NCBI GenBank assembly: GCA_964560355.1
Contig: CAZLLI010000028.1
Coordinates: 1 to 33,602, forward strand
DNA from: JAKEHA01 sp964560355
Lineage (GTDB): Bacteria > Krumholzibacteriota > Krumholzibacteriia > WVZY01 > JAKEHA01
DNA: 33,602 nt
Direction of reading: 5' to 3'
The position numbers and the translations under genes are program-made. Positions 1 to 7,416 of the stretch are shown in pieces (the first letter of the stretch is position 1; the number at the start of each line of letters is the position of its first letter). The notes beneath the pieces were generated by a model that made no database searches, was not told where the DNA came from, and was given only the letters and a program-made list of their open reading frames with translations.

Positions 1-48
1 AAGATCGTCGACATGATGCTGACCGATTTCCCGAGGCCCGGGAAGTAG
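1..48 (+). CDS. C-terminal tail of an unidentified protein (partial)
   Basis: An open frame enters from the left edge and ends at TAG 46-48, giving 15 residues (ending DFPRPGK). The tail is too short to assign a family. The ribosome-binding site of the following methyltransferase overlaps its stop codon, so the two genes are probably co-transcribed. Confidence 0.5.
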   Translation, partial: KIVDMMLTDFPRPGK

Positions 49-51
49 GAG
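47..51 (+). promoter_or_regulatory. Ribosome-binding site AGGAG that decides the methyltransferase start
   Basis: AGGAG overlaps the upstream TAG stop and lies 5 bases before ACG at 57. No ATG, GTG or TTG in the methyltransferase frame lies between this site and GTG 126, and GTG 126 has no comparable site. The placement therefore favours initiation at ACG 57. Confidence 0.5.
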
Positions 52-56
52 CGGCC

Positions 57-659
57 ACGAACACCGTTCGCCGCGCCTTCGACCGCGCGTTCTTCCAGCG
101 CTACTACCACGCGCCGCGCACCGCGGTGGCGTCGTTCGACGACGTGCTGAAGCGCGCGCGCTTCGTCACGAGCTACCTCGATCATTTGCAGGTCGACGTG
201 GAGCGCGTGCTCGACGCCGGGTGCGGGACGGGGTTGTGGAAGCGCGCGCTGGCCAAGATCGACCGCGACATCGAGTACGTCGGCATCGACCCCAGCGAGT
301 ACGCGTGCGCGCGCTACGGGTGGACGCGGTGCGCGATCGACGAGTTCGCGACGCGGCGCAAGTTCGACTTGGTGGTGTGCCAGGACGTGCTGCAGTACGT
401 CGACGACGCGGCCGTGACGCGCAGCTTCGCGGCCATCGCGCGCGCGTGCCGCGGCGCCCTCTACTTCGACGTCCCCACGCGCGACGACATCGACGACCGT
501 CTGCTCGACATGAGTCGCACGGACCGGTCGATGCGCGTGCGCAGCGCGGCATGGTACCGCGCGCGGCTGGTGCACGACTTCGTCAACGTGGGCGGGGGCG
601 TATTCCTGCGCAGGGGAGCGAAAGCGGTGGCGCTGGCGCTCGAGCGCGTCAATCCTTGA
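57..659 (+). CDS. Class I SAM-dependent methyltransferase, probable ACG start
   Basis: A Rossmann-fold methyltransferase of 200 residues if started at ACG 57, or 177 residues from GTG 126. The SAM motif I is VLDAGCGTGLW, followed by an acidic VGIDPSEY strand and a VVCQDVLQYVDD motif. The segment between 57 and 126 encodes FDRAFFQRYYHAPRTAV, which matches the N-terminal signature I know from this family (FDxxFFxRYYxxPxTxV just before the first helix). The coding sequence therefore starts upstream of 126. The substrate is unknown. The end overlaps the convergent NYN gene by 11 bases (649-659). An ACG start is rare; a sequence error in an ATG is the alternative. Confidence 0.82.
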   Translation, partial: TNTVRRAFDRAFFQRYYHAPRTAVASFDDVLKRARFVTSYLDHLQVDVERVLDAGCGTGLWKRALAKIDRDIEYVGIDPSEYACARYGWTRCAIDEFATRRKFDLVVCQDVLQYVDDAAVTRSFAAIARACRGALYFDVPTRDDIDDRLLDMSRTDRSMRVRSAAWYRARLVHDFVNVGGGVFLRRGAKAVALALERVNP

Positions 660-1473
660 CGTCGCGGATGATGTAACCGCCCGAGCGCTCGTCGGGCTCG
701 ATGTCGATGAGCCCGGCCTGCTCCATGCTTTTCAGGAGATCGTTGAAGCCGCGGAAGCCGTAGTACGACTCGTTGAAGCCGGGCTGTTGGCGCTTGATGG
801 CCTGCTTCACCATCGAGCCCCAAATCTCGTCTTCGTCGCCACGCTCATCCCACAGCATGTCGATGGTGTCCAGCACCAGGTCGAACGCCTTCTGGCGGCG
901 CTCCTCGCTGTCCGCGTCGCCCGCGCGCGGCGCGGCCGCCTTGGCCTTGGGCGCGGCGCGCTTGCGGCTCTTGCGGCGCTTCTCGTGCTCGCGCACGAGG
1001 TCGTCGTAGAAGATGAATTCGTCGCACGCGCCGGTGAACAAGTCGGAGGTCGAGTTCTTCACCCCGACACCGATCACAATCTTGTTGTTCTCGCGCAGCT
1101 TCGTCACGCAGGGCGAAAAATCCGAGTCGCCGCTCAAGATCGCGAACGTGTTGACGTGCGGCTTGGTGTAGCACAGGTCGAGCGCGTCGACCACCATGCG
1201 GATGTCGGCGGAGTTCTTGCCCGACTGGCGCACGTGGGGAATCTCGATCATCTCGAAGGCGGCCTCGTGCATGGGGCGCTTGAAGTCTTTGTAGCGATCC
1301 CAGTCGCAATACGCCTTCTTGACCACGATGCTGCCCTTCAAGAGCAAGCGCTCGAGCACGCGGCCGATGTCGAACTCCGCGTAGCGCGACTCGCGCACAC
1401 CGATGGCGATGTTCTCGAAGTCGCAGAAGACGGCGATGCTGGCGGTTCGGTCCCTGTCATTCTTTTCGGGCAT
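649..1473 (-). CDS. NYN-domain (PIN-like) ribonuclease with C-terminal OST-HTH/LOTUS domain
   Basis: A 274-residue protein, likely a cytoplasmic RNA-processing or RNA-turnover factor. Residues 12-160 form a NYN/LabA-like PIN fold with the acidic metal-binding residues expected of the family: D18 in FCDFEN, D90 in NSADIRM, and D116/D118 in SGDSDF. A basic, Ala/Lys-rich linker (165-190) leads to a winged-helix OST-HTH/LOTUS domain (about 195-272, ending GGYIIRDV), a known RNA-binding module. The start ATG 1473 has a GAGG site just upstream; the longer frame to 1662 would run through the promoter and is rejected. The natural RNA target is unknown. Confidence 0.88.
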   Translation of the reverse strand: MPEKNDRDRTASIAVFCDFENIAIGVRESRYAEFDIGRVLERLLLKGSIVVKKAYCDWDRYKDFKRPMHEAAFEMIEIPHVRQSGKNSADIRMVVDALDLCYTKPHVNTFAILSGDSDFSPCVTKLRENNKIVIGVGVKNSTSDLFTGACDEFIFYDDLVREHEKRRKSRKRAAPKAKAAAPRAGDADSEERRQKAFDLVLDTIDMLWDERGDEDEIWGSMVKQAIKRQQPGFNESYYGFRGFNDLLKSMEQAGLIDIEPDERSGGYIIRDVKD

Positions 1474-1520
1474 GAATACCTCGGATAGTTTCGGCGCGGG
1501 TGAATCTCCGCGCGCGCCGG

Positions 1521-1549
1521 AGGATAGCACGGGGCGCGGGGGCCAGCAA
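1521..1549 (-). promoter_or_regulatory. Candidate promoter for the NYN gene
   Basis: On the minus strand, TTGCTG (1544-1549) is followed by a 17-base spacer and TATCCT (1521-1526), with an extended TG-C just before the -10. The start codon is about 48 bases downstream. The same TGCTAT core occurs in other candidate promoters here. Confidence 0.5.
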
Positions 1550-1634
1550 CGGCGGGTCTTGACGGCGGGCGGGTCAGGGCGTACCGTTCGGCGATTCGCG
1601 AACGCGCCGGTCCCACGGTCCGGCGCCCCAAACG

Positions 1635-3656
1635 ATGGAAACACCCCGCCCGCCCCAACCACCCGACGGCGACAACGGATCGCGATCGGAGACGCCGATC
1701 AGCTTGCGCACGCGCGTGCGTTCGATCCTGATCGGACCGCCGCGCGATCTCCGCGACCGCTCCGTCTACGAGCACATCTCGCTGATCGCGTTTCTCGCGT
1801 GGGTGGGTCTGGGCGCCGACGGGCTGTCGTCGTCGTCGTACGGTCCCGAGGAAGCGTTTCGCGCGCTCGGTGACCACACGTACCTCGCGGTCGGCCTCGC
1901 GCTCTTGACCGCGATCACCGTCTTCGTCATTTCGACCGCGTACAACTACGTCATCGAGCTGTTCCCGCACGGCGGCGGCGGCTACTTCGTCGCCACCAAA
2001 CTGCTCGGCAATCGCGTGGGCGCGGTGTCGGGTGCCGCGCTGGTGGTCGACTACGTGCTGACCATCACCATCTCGATCGCCGCCGCGGGCGACGCGCTCT
2101 TCAGCTTGTTCCCGGTCGAATATCAAGCGTGGAAGCTGCCGGTCGAAGTCTTGCTCATCGTCGTGTTGCTGCTCTTGAACCTGCGCGGCGTGCGCGAGTC
2201 GGTGCTCGCGCTGACGCCGATCTTTCTCGTCTTCCTGGTGACCCACATCGTGCTGATCGTGGGCGCGACCATGATGCACGCGTCGGTGGCGGCCGAAACC
2301 GCGCGCGAAGTGCAGACCGGCTTCAACAACGGCCTGGCGACGCTGGGGGCGGGCGGGCTCGCGCTCCTGTTCATCCACGCCTACTCGCTCGGCGGCGGTA
2401 CCTACACCGGTATCGAGGCGGTGTCGAACGGACTCGCCATCATGCGCGAGCCGCGCGTGCAAACCGGCAAGCGCACCATGCTCTACATGTCGATCTCGCT
2501 CGCGTTCACCGCCGCGGGGCTGATCCTGTGCTACCTGTTGTGGGACGTGCGCCACGTGGAAGGCAAGACCATGAACGCGGTGCTCGCAACCGCGTTCGCC
2601 GGGCACTCCGCGGTGGGGGAAGCGTTCACCATCGTCACGCTGATATCGGAAGGCGCGCTCTTGGTGGTGGCGGCGCAGGCCGGCTTCGTGGGCGGCCCGC
2701 GCGTACTCGCCAACATGGCGGTCGACTCGTGGATGCCACACCGCTTCGCGGCGTTGTCGGACCGGCTGGTCACCGGCAACGGCGTCATCCTGATGTGCAT
2801 CGCGTCGCTGGCCGCACTCTTGTACACGCGGGGCGAGGTCTCTCACATCGTCGTCATGTACTCGATCAACGTGTTCGTCACCTTCTCGCTCTCGATGCTG
2901 GGCATGTTCCTGTACGCGCTGCGCACCAAGAAGAAGGAGCGCCGCACGCGGCGACGCCTCCTGTTGTTCTCGTTCGGCCTGGTGCTGTGCGTGACCATCC
3001 TGGTCATCACCACCATCGAAAAATTCACCCAGGGCGGCTGGGTGACGCTGATCGTGACCGGCGCGGTGGTCGCGCTGTGTTTCGGCATTCGCCGCCACTA
3101 CGAGAACGTGTCGCGCAAGGTGGCGAAGCTCTACGAGTCGCTGATCGAAGTCCCGCGGGCGCCCGACGCCCCCGACGAGCCGCTCGAGCCCAAGCCCGCC
3201 GACGCCGTCGCCGCCATCCTGGTGGGCGACTACGGCGGCGTGGGACTGCACACCTGCTTGAGCGTGTTCGCAAAGTTCCCCGGCCACTTCCAGGGCGTGG
3301 TGTTCGTGTCGGTGGGCGTCGTCGACTCGAAGGAGTTCAAGGGCGAAGGCACGGTCGACGCGCTGCGCGAGCACCTCGAGTCGGACATGCAGCGCTACGT
3401 CGCTTTTGCGCGCAAGCAGGGGATCCCGGCCACGTATCGCTACTCGATCGACACCGAAGCGGTGGAAGGCGCCGAGCGCCTGTGCCTCGACGTCGCGAGC
3501 GAGTTCCCGCACGTCATGTTCTTCGCCGGCAAGGTGATCTTCGGCAAGGAACAGTGGTTCCACCCGCTCCTGCACAACGAGACCGCGTACGCCATCCAGC
3601 GCCGCCTGCAGTGGGCGGGCCAGATGGTGGTCGTGGTCCCCATCCGAGTCATGTAG
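1635..3656 (+). CDS. APC-superfamily permease, KimA/KUP-like cation or amino-acid transporter
   Basis: A 673-residue inner-membrane transporter. After a polar N-terminus (1-50) it has about 12 hydrophobic segments up to roughly residue 490. The first carries GLGADGLSSSSYGPEEAF, resembling the SSDALSSVAYG-type motif of KimA-like APC permeases. A soluble C-terminal domain of about 180 residues follows, as in KimA and KUP potassium importers, whereas simple amino-acid permeases lack it. Potassium import is therefore a reasonable guess, but substrate residues cannot be checked by eye. ATG 1635 has no clear ribosome site. The gene is divergent from the NYN gene, with 161 bases between starts. Confidence 0.75.
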   Translation: METPRPPQPPDGDNGSRSETPISLRTRVRSILIGPPRDLRDRSVYEHISLIAFLAWVGLGADGLSSSSYGPEEAFRALGDHTYLAVGLALLTAITVFVISTAYNYVIELFPHGGGGYFVATKLLGNRVGAVSGAALVVDYVLTITISIAAAGDALFSLFPVEYQAWKLPVEVLLIVVLLLLNLRGVRESVLALTPIFLVFLVTHIVLIVGATMMHASVAAETAREVQTGFNNGLATLGAGGLALLFIHAYSLGGGTYTGIEAVSNGLAIMREPRVQTGKRTMLYMSISLAFTAAGLILCYLLWDVRHVEGKTMNAVLATAFAGHSAVGEAFTIVTLISEGALLVVAAQAGFVGGPRVLANMAVDSWMPHRFAALSDRLVTGNGVILMCIASLAALLYTRGEVSHIVVMYSINVFVTFSLSMLGMFLYALRTKKKERRTRRRLLLFSFGLVLCVTILVITTIEKFTQGGWVTLIVTGAVVALCFGIRRHYENVSRKVAKLYESLIEVPRAPDAPDEPLEPKPADAVAAILVGDYGGVGLHTCLSVFAKFPGHFQGVVFVSVGVVDSKEFKGEGTVDALREHLESDMQRYVAFARKQGIPATYRYSIDTEAVEGAERLCLDVASEFPHVMFFAGKVIFGKEQWFHPLLHNETAYAIQRRLQWAGQMVVVVPIRVM

Positions 3657-3664
3657 AGCGCGTG

Positions 3665-3706
3665 TGTCCCCCGACGCACCGTTTGCATCGCGGTGCGGAG
3701 GGGACA
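3665..3706 (+). terminator. Strong stem-loop after the permease gene
   Basis: Eight bases after the permease stop, TGTCCCC (3665-3671) pairs with GGGGACA (3700-3706), and CGCACCG (3675-3681) pairs with CGGTGCG (3691-3697), around a 9-base loop. No T-run follows, so intrinsic termination is uncertain; it may act with Rho or protect the 3' end. Confidence 0.45.
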
Positions 3707-3755
3707 ACGAGCTCTACTTCACCCCCGAATCGAAGACGACACCCCTCGCCGTGTA

Positions 3756-3764
3756 TGCTATCGT
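3756..3764 (+). promoter_or_regulatory. Candidate extended -10 promoter for the LemA operon
   Basis: TGCTATCGT lies 39 bases upstream of the LemA GTG start, after the hairpin. It fits the TGnTATnnT extended -10 pattern seen at other genes here. No convincing -35 is visible. Confidence 0.45.
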
Positions 3765-3803
3765 GATCGGCGCCAATCCGCGCACGATCCAGGAGGTCCA
3801 TTC

Positions 3804-4391
3804 GTGGGAAAGATTCTTGCCATCGTCGTCGTCGTGGTGCTCGTGTTCCTCGCCATCAGCGGCGTGTCGGGCTATAACCGCGTGGTCAAGCTCGACCAGG
3901 GCGTCGCGCAGTCGTGGAGCCAAGTCGAGACGCAGTACCAGCGCCGCGCCGACTTGATCCCCAACTTGGTCGAGACGGTCAAGGGCGCGGCCAACTTCGA
4001 GCAGGAAACGCTCACCAAGGTGATCGAAGCGCGCGCCGCCGCGACCCAGATCAAGGTCACGCCCGAGATGCTCAACGACCCGCAGGCGCTGCAGAAGTTC
4101 GAGCAGGTGCAGGGCGACCTCACGTCGGCCTTGTCGCGCTTGCTCGTCACGGTCGAGAAGTACCCCGAGCTCAAGGCCAACGCGAACTACGTCGCGCTGC
4201 AAGACGAGCTCGCGGGCACGGAGAATCGCATCGCCAACGAGCGCCGTCGTTTCACCGAGTCGGTGCAGACCTACAACACCGCGGTGAAGAGCTTCCCCAT
4301 GAACCTGCTCGCGGGCATGTTCGGATTCGCGCCCAAGGCGTACTTCGCGGCCCAAGAAGGCGCGCAGGAAGCGCCCAAGGTGAATTTCTAG
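3804..4391 (+). CDS. lemA: LemA family membrane-anchored protein
   Basis: A 195-residue protein with one N-terminal transmembrane helix (about 3-20) and a long helical domain. The family hallmark YNRVVKLDQGVAQSWSQVE is followed by QYQRRADLIPNLVETVKG, both diagnostic of LemA. The start GTG 3804 is fixed by a perfect AGGAGGT (3791-3797) six bases upstream; the frame is open further upstream but runs through the promoter. Biochemical function in the family is unclear. The gene is followed after 6 bases by a TPM-domain gene, the conserved LemA-TPM pairing. Confidence 0.93.
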   Translation: MGKILAIVVVVVLVFLAISGVSGYNRVVKLDQGVAQSWSQVETQYQRRADLIPNLVETVKGAANFEQETLTKVIEARAAATQIKVTPEMLNDPQALQKFEQVQGDLTSALSRLLVTVEKYPELKANANYVALQDELAGTENRIANERRRFTESVQTYNTAVKSFPMNLLAGMFGFAPKAYFAAQEGAQEAPKVNF

Positions 4392-4397
4392 CCGAAC

Positions 4398-5165
4398 GTG
4401 CACACTCCCCGCATCGCGTTCGTAACGCTCGCGCTGGTGGCGCTGCCGGTGTTCGCACCGGCGGCGCCCACCGTGCGCTCGCGCCTGCCCGAAGCCCCGC
4501 CGCGCTTTCTCTACGACGAACCCGGCGTGCTCTCGTCCGAGGAGCGCCGCGCGCTCGAAGACACGCTGATGGCGTACGACCGGCGCGGCCTCGAGATCGG
4601 CGTCGCCATCTTCAAATCGCTGCACGGAGACCCCATCGAAGACCTCTCCATGGCGCTGGCGGAGAAGTGGAAGCCCGGCAACGCCGAGCGCGACAACGGC
4701 GCGCTCATCGTCGTCGGCATGGACGAGCGCAGCGTGCGCATCGAAGTCGGCTACGGGTTGGAGCCCGTGATCACCGACGCGATGGCGGGGCGCATCATTC
4801 GCTACGACATCGGGCCGTCGTTCCGCGAGGGGCGCTACGGCGCGGGCCTCATGAACGCGGTGATGAGCATCGCCAAGCTCGCGCGCGGCGAAACCATCCC
4901 CGAGCGATCGCAGGGCGAATTGCCCGCATGGCTGCCGCTGGTGTTCATGCTGATCTTCATCATCGTGGTGCTGTCGATCACCCGGCGGGCGCGACGCGGG
5001 TACATCTCGCGCCGTGGCTGGACGGGCGGCGGTTGGGGCGGGCCGTTCATCGGCGGCGGCACCTTCGGGGGCTTCGGCGGCGGCGGTGGGGGCGGGGGCG
5101 GATTCAGCGGCGGCTCGTTCGGTGGTGGTTCCTTCGGGGGCGGCGGCGCCTCCGGGAGGTGGTGA
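4398..5165 (+). CDS. TPM-domain protein (YgcG-like) with Gly-rich tail
   Basis: A 255-residue envelope protein with a signal peptide (1-22, ending APAAP), a TPM domain (about 35-165) and a transmembrane helix (about 174-194). The domain holds the typical LYDEPGVLSSEERRALED opening and a VRIEVGYGLEP segment. The helix is followed by a basic stretch and a C-terminal run of Gly/Ser/Phe repeats (200-255), a common low-complexity end in YgcG-type proteins. The start is GTG 4398. It is translationally packed with lemA upstream and a second TPM gene downstream, whose ribosome site lies in this gene's last codons. TPM proteins are linked to envelope or photosystem repair; activity here is unproven. 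Confidence 0.87.
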   Translation: MHTPRIAFVTLALVALPVFAPAAPTVRSRLPEAPPRFLYDEPGVLSSEERRALEDTLMAYDRRGLEIGVAIFKSLHGDPIEDLSMALAEKWKPGNAERDNGALIVVGMDERSVRIEVGYGLEPVITDAMAGRIIRYDIGPSFREGRYGAGLMNAVMSIAKLARGETIPERSQGELPAWLPLVFMLIFIIVVLSITRRARRGYISRRGWTGGGWGGPFIGGGTFGGFGGGGGGGGGFSGGSFGGGSFGGGGASGRW

Positions 5166-5166
5166 C

Positions 5167-5844
5167 GTGAGACAGTCGGAGTCTCGCGTCCTGCGCGCAA
5201 TCGCGGCGTTTCTCACGGCGGCCGGCGTCGTGCTCGCGATCCTGGCCGCGGGCGTGGTGCTGCGCGAGTTCATCGCCCCGCCCGCGCAGACCTGGTCGGC
5301 GTGGACGCGCGGCGCCATTCTGGCGACGAGCCTGCTCGCGATCGTATTCTGCGTCGCCGGAGGCCTGCTCTCCTTCCACGTCCATCGCGCGCGCCGCGAC
5401 TCCGTGCGCACCTTCCTCACGCGCGACGAGCGCGCGCGCGTCGCGTCCGCGGTGCGCGACGCCGAAGCCAAGACGTCGGGCGAGATCGTCGTGCATGTGG
5501 CGCACCGCGCGCACTACCTGCCGACGCTCGACGCGCGCAAGGTCTTCGAGAAGATGGGCATGACGAACACGCGCGAGCGCAACGGCGTGCTCTTTTTCGT
5601 TTCGGTGCGCGATCGCAAGCTGGCGGTGATCGGCGACAAAGGCATCCACGAGCACGTCGCGCCCGATTTTTGGGCCGAGATCGTGAAGGACGTCGAGCAC
5701 CACTTCGCGGAAGGCCGCTTCGTCGAGGGGTTGTCGCAGGCGATCGACCGCGTCGGCGTCGAGCTGGCGCGACACTTCCCGCACCGCGCCGACGACGTCA
5801 ACGAGCTGCCCGACGTCGGCACCGACGACGACACGCGCGGCTAG
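5167..5844 (+). CDS. Second TPM-domain membrane protein
   Basis: A 225-residue protein with two N-terminal transmembrane helices (about 10-32 and 48-70). A TPM domain follows (about 80-205), with SGEIVVHVAHRAHYLP and NGVLFFVSVRDRKLAVIGDKG. The start GTG 5167 is preceded by GGGAGGT (5154-5160) inside the upstream gene, and only one base separates it from the upstream stop. It is the third gene of the lemA operon. Its last bases, CTAG 5841-5844, are shared with the stop of the convergent photolyase gene. An anchored-domain role next to LemA is inferred from context. Confidence 0.83.
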   Translation: MRQSESRVLRAIAAFLTAAGVVLAILAAGVVLREFIAPPAQTWSAWTRGAILATSLLAIVFCVAGGLLSFHVHRARRDSVRTFLTRDERARVASAVRDAEAKTSGEIVVHVAHRAHYLPTLDARKVFEKMGMTNTRERNGVLFFVSVRDRKLAVIGDKGIHEHVAPDFWAEIVKDVEHHFAEGRFVEGLSQAIDRVGVELARHFPHRADDVNELPDVGTDDDTRG

Positions 5845-7250
5845 GCGCGCAGGTGGCGTTTGGCGGCGGCGAGGAACGCGTCGCGCGCGGCCGCGTGGTC
5901 GACGACCGGGCGCGGGTAATTTTCTCCCAGCGACACGCCGGACGCGCGCAGCACGTCGGCCGGCGCTTCCCACACGCGGTGGATCCACTTCGCGGGCGCG
6001 CGCGCGAGCTCGGGCACCCAGCGCCGAACATAGTCACCCTGCGGGTCGAATTTTTCTCCCTGTAGAATCGGGTTGAACACGCGGAAGTACGCCTGCGCGT
6101 CGCACCCGCACCCCGCCGACCACTGCCACCCGAAGTTGTTCTGCGCCCAGTCGCCGTCGGTGAGGTACTTCATGTAGTGCGCTTCGCCGCGGCGATAGTC
6201 GATGCGCAGGTCCTTGGTGAGAAAGCTGGCCGCGATCATGCGCGCGCGGTTGTGCACGAAGCCCTCGCCGAGGAGTTGGCGCGCGGCCGCGTCGACCACC
6301 GGATAGCCCGTGCGTCCCTCCGCCCACGCGCGCCAGTGCGCGTCGTCCCACACCCACGGGAATCCCTCGAAGCCGCCGCGAAACGGACGCGCGAGCACGT
6401 CGGGCCGGTCCCACAATGTCGAGTGCGCGAACTCGCGCCACACCAGCTCGTTCTTGAACACGCGCGCCGCCTTGGTGTCGCCGAGCGCGCCGATCGCCGT
6501 CCACACCGCGCGCGCCGACAGCGTCCCGAACTTCAGGTCTTGCGACAGGCGGCTGGTGCCGTCGTGGTCCATGCGATCGCGCTCGACGTCGTAGTGCGCC
6601 GCCACTCCCGACACGAAGGCGTCGAGTCGCGCGCGCGCCGCGGTTTCGCCGCCCGCGAGCAGGCGCGGGTTGCGGGCGATCCCGAGTGAGTCGAGTGTGG
6701 GGAGCGTCGCATGGGGCGCGTCGATATCGGGTGGGAGCGGCGGCAACGACGAGGGGGCCGCGACCGGCTTCGCGACGGACGCGGTGGCGAGAAACGCGCG
6801 CGCGAAGGGAGTGAACACCGAGTACGGCGCTCCGCTCGAGGTGCGCAGCGTCGCGGGCGGTAGCAGCGTCTCGCCTTCGAAGAGAACGAAGGGAACGCGC
6901 AGCGCTTCCGCGACGCGCCGGTCGCGCTCGCGCGCGAACGGCTCCACCCAGCGGTGCGCGACGACGCGGTCGACGTTCCAGCGCGCGGCAAGTTGCGGCA
7001 CCACGTCGACGCTGCGTCCCTCGACCAGCACCAACCGCGAGCCCAGCGCGGCGATCCGCCCCGACAGCTCGCCGAGCGACTCCAGGAGGAACTGCGCGCG
7101 GTGCGGGAGCTCGCGCGCGCGCGCGGGCGCGAAGAAGTACGGGTCGACCACGAAGAGCGGAATCGTCTCTCCGCGCGCGACCGCGTCGACGAGCGGCGGG
7201 TGGTCGCCGACGCGCAGGTCCTTGCCCCGGAACCAAACCAGCGTGCGCAT
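5841..7250 (-). CDS. phr: Deoxyribodipyrimidine photolyase (class I CPD photolyase)
   Basis: A 469-residue light-driven DNA repair flavoprotein that splits cyclobutane pyrimidine dimers. The N-terminal alpha/beta antenna domain starts MRTLVWFRGKDLRVGDHPPL. The C-terminal FAD domain contains FKNELVWREF, a TGYPVVDAAARQL segment, the GFVHNRARMIAASFLTKDL motif and DWAQNNFGWQWSAGCG. The last has the Asn pair and Trp residues of the FAD and electron-transfer region, and GEKFDPQGDYVRRWVPEL follows. The length matches bacterial phr (about 470). The ATG at 7250 has no strong ribosome site. The NNxGWQW form favours CPD photolyase over cryptochrome-like relatives. Confidence 0.93.
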   Translation of the reverse strand: MRTLVWFRGKDLRVGDHPPLVDAVARGETIPLFVVDPYFFAPARARELPHRAQFLLESLGELSGRIAALGSRLVLVEGRSVDVVPQLAARWNVDRVVAHRWVEPFARERDRRVAEALRVPFVLFEGETLLPPATLRTSSGAPYSVFTPFARAFLATASVAKPVAAPSSLPPLPPDIDAPHATLPTLDSLGIARNPRLLAGGETAARARLDAFVSGVAAHYDVERDRMDHDGTSRLSQDLKFGTLSARAVWTAIGALGDTKAARVFKNELVWREFAHSTLWDRPDVLARPFRGGFEGFPWVWDDAHWRAWAEGRTGYPVVDAAARQLLGEGFVHNRARMIAASFLTKDLRIDYRRGEAHYMKYLTDGDWAQNNFGWQWSAGCGCDAQAYFRVFNPILQGEKFDPQGDYVRRWVPELARAPAKWIHRVWEAPADVLRASGVSLGENYPRPVVDHAAARDAFLAAAKRHLRA

Positions 7251-7326
7251 GGCGGCCTACTCTACCGAAGCCGCCCGCGCGTGGCAAACCCGTGTGCGCG
7301 GCCCGTCGCCACGCCCGGCGTCTTTC

Positions 7327-7335
7327 TGTTATAAT
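7327..7335 (+). promoter_or_regulatory. Extended -10 promoter upstream of the asparagine synthase gene
   Basis: TGTTATAAT is a perfect extended -10 (TGnTATAAT) located 81 bases before the GTG start. No -35 is needed for this class and none is clear. It lies in the 166-base divergent spacer between the photolyase and AsnB-like genes. Confidence 0.65.
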
Positions 7336-7416
7336 CGAGGTCCGACAAAACGCGGTTTCCTCGCTTTCTCATCGGACGTCCAGCGCAGTTGAACACACAG
7401 CATTCGAGTCACTAAC

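Noticed and set aside
1338..3707. A 789-codon minus-strand frame opposite the permease
   Set aside because: It is rich in His, Arg and Asp with no recognisable domain. It also covers the divergent promoter and overlaps two well-supported genes.
3693..3803. Upstream extension of LemA to 3693
   Set aside because: The extension includes the hairpin end and promoter and lacks a membrane segment; AGGAGGT at 3791-3797 fixes the start at GTG 3804.
5030..5160. GGCGGC-rich low-complexity DNA
   Set aside because: It encodes the Gly-rich tail of the TPM protein, a common feature of that family; it is not an independent repeat.
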